Below, piece by piece: positions 61,778 to 64,000 of a stretch of DNA of 64,000 nt. The stretch is from Apostichopus japonicus. Taxonomy: Eukaryota > Echinodermata > Holothuroidea > Aspidochirotida > Stichopodidae. The position numbers were made by a program, and so were the translations under genes. How positions within the stretch are numbered: position 1 is the first letter of the stretch; each line of letters begins with the position of its first letter. The notes beneath the pieces were generated by a model. The model saw nothing but the letters and a program-made list of their open reading frames with translations. It made no database searches and had not been told where the DNA came from. The stretch is from the NCBI RefSeq assembly GCF_037975245.1, contig NC_092578.1, positions 14,740,321 through 14,804,320 on the forward strand, given 5' to 3'.

Positions 61778-62695
61778 ATGAAGAAACAGAGGACATCGCA
61801 TGATCCATTCATGGAAGAGAGATCATTTCAAAATAGGTTTCCTGATTATACTGATGAGAAAGAAGAAGAAGAATGTCTTCTGGAAGAAGATGGAAAGGTG
61901 ACATCAGTAGACATGATAAAGTATGGTAACAATCATCAGACAAAAACATATATATATATTTATTATAGGTCTGCTCTGGCCGATAAGCCTGTACAGTAAC
62001 TGTTCAATGTGTGCTTTAAAATCCAGGGAAATACCAGAGAAAACTTGGGTTTATAGCCCACATTCACCAGACATTTGAAAAAGGAATTTATCAACTCCTA
62101 CTAGTATTATATATCTATTCACGTATCCATATCAGCATCATTAGGATATTATTACTGTATATTTAATCCTTCCGTATATACTGTATGATTTATATTTGTA
62201 CATTTTTCTTTTCTTTTCTCCCAGGGAGTCTCCAACCTTGTTAAGTCTTTTTAAGACCTTATAGGAGACTTAAATTCCCATTGTACACAATTGGCAATAA
62301 AACAAATAAATGAATTAAATAGCCAGTTGATTTTTATAAACTTGAATTTTGTTTAGCGAGTAGCTAAATTTCTAGGCGTCTATAATAATATTTTTATTTG
62401 CACTCTTCGAGGGTTTTATGTTATATGCCTACTGTACTTTTTTACTTCATGATGGAAATTTTAGCAGCAAGTAAAAAGTAACAGTTTTAGGTTGGTACCA
62501 CCGTGATTTTGACAAAAAGCAAGGTAAAATGCATTTTAGAGCAATCTTGTCCGATTCTTTATTTAATTTAGCTGAATGGTGTTCTTACAACAAGAATCAA
62601 TGATGTGGTTGAGAAGTTACTAAAGGCTTTAGAAGATGCTCTACGAAGCTCACCAGAAATTGCCGAAGATACGTCAGTTTATACTGGCATAACAG
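61778..62695 (+). CDS. LANCL: LanC-like protein, 5' part only (two recognised coding exons; gene continues beyond the window)
   Basis: LANCL proteins are eukaryotic relatives of bacterial lanthionine synthetase C that bind zinc and glutathione. Recent work describes them adding glutathione to dehydroamino-acid residues in damaged proteins. Exon 61778-61897 (acceptor CACAG just before 61744, so the exon itself starts at 61744) codes 40 residues including MEERSFQNRFPDY, close to the LANCL2 N-terminus. Exon 62572-62695 continues in phase with TRINDVVEKLLKALEDAL and ends VYTGITG, the conserved (Y/V)YTG start of the alpha-barrel. Start ATG 61778 is preferred; 61811 (MEERSF) is the alternative. Zinc and glutathione residues lie downstream, outside the window. 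Intron 2 contains a SINE, a minisatellite and a hAT-like end. Symbol is to family level only. Confidence 0.85.
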
Positions 62696-62710
62696 GTAAG
62701 TTCATTTCAA

Positions 62711-62868
62711 AAAATAATATAATATTTGATTTTTTTATAGCAATTTATACCAGCAATAGGTATCAAAGCGCTTTACAGACGCTATATTACCCCTGGTAAA
62801 TGATAACCTGTCCCAGAGACAATCCCTCCAGTCGGCGGCAGGTATATACTGTGCCTAATGACGAGTAG
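62711..62868 (-). mobile_element. tRNA-derived SINE, family beta, copy 3 (tail half, interrupted)
   Basis: Matches 51550-51710: TTTTTATAGCAATTTATACC, ATCAAAGCGCTTTACAGACG, GATAACCTGTCCCAGAGAC, CCCTCCAGTCGGCGGCAG. It breaks off near 62868. A further piece of the same SINE (TACCCATTTAACCCCTG) appears at 62948-62964, after intervening sequence related to the adjoining minisatellite. The tRNA-like head is missing. Confidence 0.8.
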
Positions 62869-62869
62869 G

Positions 62870-63607
62870 GGTGTGAGGTAAGTTTTCATGACAGTTATCT
62901 CTAGTATCACATAGACCAATAATGATGATTTGTTTTTGCATCTCTTTACCCATTTAACCCCTGTTCATGACAGTTATCTCTATCACATCAATGATGATGG
63001 TAGGGTTTGTGATTCCTAGCTGTAGAGGGTGGGGTAGGGTTTGTGATTCCTAGCTGTAGAGGGTGGGGTAGGGGCGTGGGATAAGTTGTTCATGGCAATT
63101 ATCTATCACATATATCAATGATGATGGTAGGGTTTGTGATTCATAGCTGTAGAGGGTGGGGTGGGGAAGGGGCGTGGGATAAGTTGTTCATGGCAATTAT
63201 CTATCACATATATCAATGATGATGGTAGGGTTTGTGATTCATAGCTGTAGAGGGTGGGATGGGGAAGGGGCGTGGGATAAGTTGTTCATGGCAATTATCT
63301 CTATCATATATATTAACGATGATGGGAGGGTTTGTAATTCCTAGCTGTAGAGGGTGGGGTAGGGGCGTGGGATAAGTTGTTCATGGCAATTATCTCTATC
63401 ACATATATCAATGATGATGGTAGGGTTTGTGATTCCTAGCTGTGGAGGGTGGGGTAGGGTTTGTGATTCCTAGCTGTAGAGGGTGGGGTAGGGTTTGTGA
63501 TTCCTAGCTGTAGAGGGTTGGGTAGGGGCGTGGGATAAGTTGTTCATGGCAATTATCTATCACATATATCAATGATGATGGTAGGGTTTGTGATTCATAG
63601 CTGTAGA
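62870..63607 (+). repeat. Nested minisatellite in LANCL intron 2
   Basis: Main unit of about 90-105 bp contains GGGATAAGTTGTTCATGGCA, ATTATCTATCACATATATCA, ATGATGATGGTAGGG and TTTGTGATTCCTAGCTGTAG. It is present about six times. A 34-bp sub-unit (GGGTTTGTGATTCCTAGCTG plus TAGAGGGTGGGGTA) is itself repeated one to three times inside some units, giving a two-level structure. G-rich, non-coding. Confidence 0.92.
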
Positions 63608-64000
63608 GCATGGTTTCCCAAACCTGGGGTCGCGACCCCAACTGGGGTCGCGAAGCAATTTTTGTGGGGTCGCAGGCTTGTTTCAAAATATAAAAAAAAA
63701 TCTGAGGGTACCCAAAATTTACCCGAATTTGAACGTTCGCAGTCAAAATCCTACAAAATTCACCCTGAAAACTCATATTTAGGGTTTTATTAGCGGCCGT
63801 TCTAGCGTTTTTCCTGAGTGAATCTGGCGTTTTTTGCTCAATTGTCGCTGGCCACCCTGCTTCTGTATATTCACTATATTGTTTTCACATACAACTACAG
63901 TACTGTACTACAGGAACATGTGGGCCTGCACAACTTCATTATTCCGGAGACACAAACTTGGGGTCGCGCTTGGATGGCGCTACATGAAATGGGGTCCCCG
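63608..64000. mobile_element. Left end of a hAT (Charlie-like) element, cut by the window edge
   Basis: GCATGGTTTCCCAAACCTGG followed by the palindrome GGGGTCGCGACCCC (63626-63639) and more GGGGTCGCG repeats. This closely resembles the CAGTGGTTCCCAAAC + GGGGTCGCGACCCC end of hAT-Charlie-type transposons. A related GGGGTCGCGCTTGG occurs at 63960. No transposase frame was visible before the window ends. Confidence 0.6.

Noticed and set aside
62970-63607. Possible CRISPR-like array
   Set aside because: The repeats are contiguous and nested, without unique spacers of constant length, and the genome is animal. It is a minisatellite.

Overview
The window is animal nuclear DNA. It holds long multi-exon genes with GT-AG introns, AT-rich introns, many short repeats, tRNA-derived SINEs and small DNA transposons. 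Gene content and protein similarity suggest an invertebrate deuterostome, most likely an echinoderm such as a sea cucumber. The species is inferred and is not proved by the sequence.

Seven protein genes can be supported, and together they account for almost all convincing coding sequence. From left to right they are: (1) EHHADH, + strand, 18 exons, complete, the peroxisomal L-bifunctional enzyme of fatty-acid beta-oxidation, with a C-terminal SRL peroxisome signal; (2, 3) two CCCH zinc-finger genes of the ZC3H10 family, - strand, each with its coding region in one exon, in tandem; (4) DCAKD, - strand, 4 coding exons, a dephospho-CoA-kinase-like protein with a C-terminal membrane segment; (5) RBM48, + strand, 6 exons, head to head with DCAKD across about 300 bp; (6) an N-myristoyltransferase, - strand, 13 coding exons, complete; (7) the first two recognised coding exons of a LanC-like (LANCL) gene, + strand, running off the right edge. 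Exon phases were checked by hand for genes 1 and 4-7 and all join in frame. The predicted lengths are 714 (EHHADH), 378 and 256 (ZC3H10-like), 228 (DCAKD), 507 (RBM48) and 518 aa (NMT).

The genes do not form one pathway or operon. EHHADH, DCAKD and NMT all touch acyl-CoA or CoA chemistry, but in an animal genome this is probably chance. Shared regulation is plausible only for the head-to-head pair DCAKD/RBM48. NMT/LANCL are also divergent, but 2.7 kb apart.

The remaining sequence is introns and spacers full of repeats: TTAA-flanked MITEs, hAT-like elements with good target-site duplications, at least three tRNA-derived SINE families, a possible Harbinger-like MITE, several minisatellites and AT microsatellites. 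I found no CRISPR array, bacterial operon, rRNA, convincing functional tRNA or autonomous transposase.

The most unusual observations are in EHHADH. At two separate introns a tandem repeat has copied a 3' splice site together with the start of the following exon. At exon 11 this leaves three near-identical acceptors, of which only the last gives an open frame. Other points are a ~100-bp block shared by three different hAT-like elements, a repeat carrying three AGGTCA half-sites at DR4 spacing between NMT and LANCL, and a SINE head that still folds much like a tRNA. I did not find evidence of a wholly new biological system.
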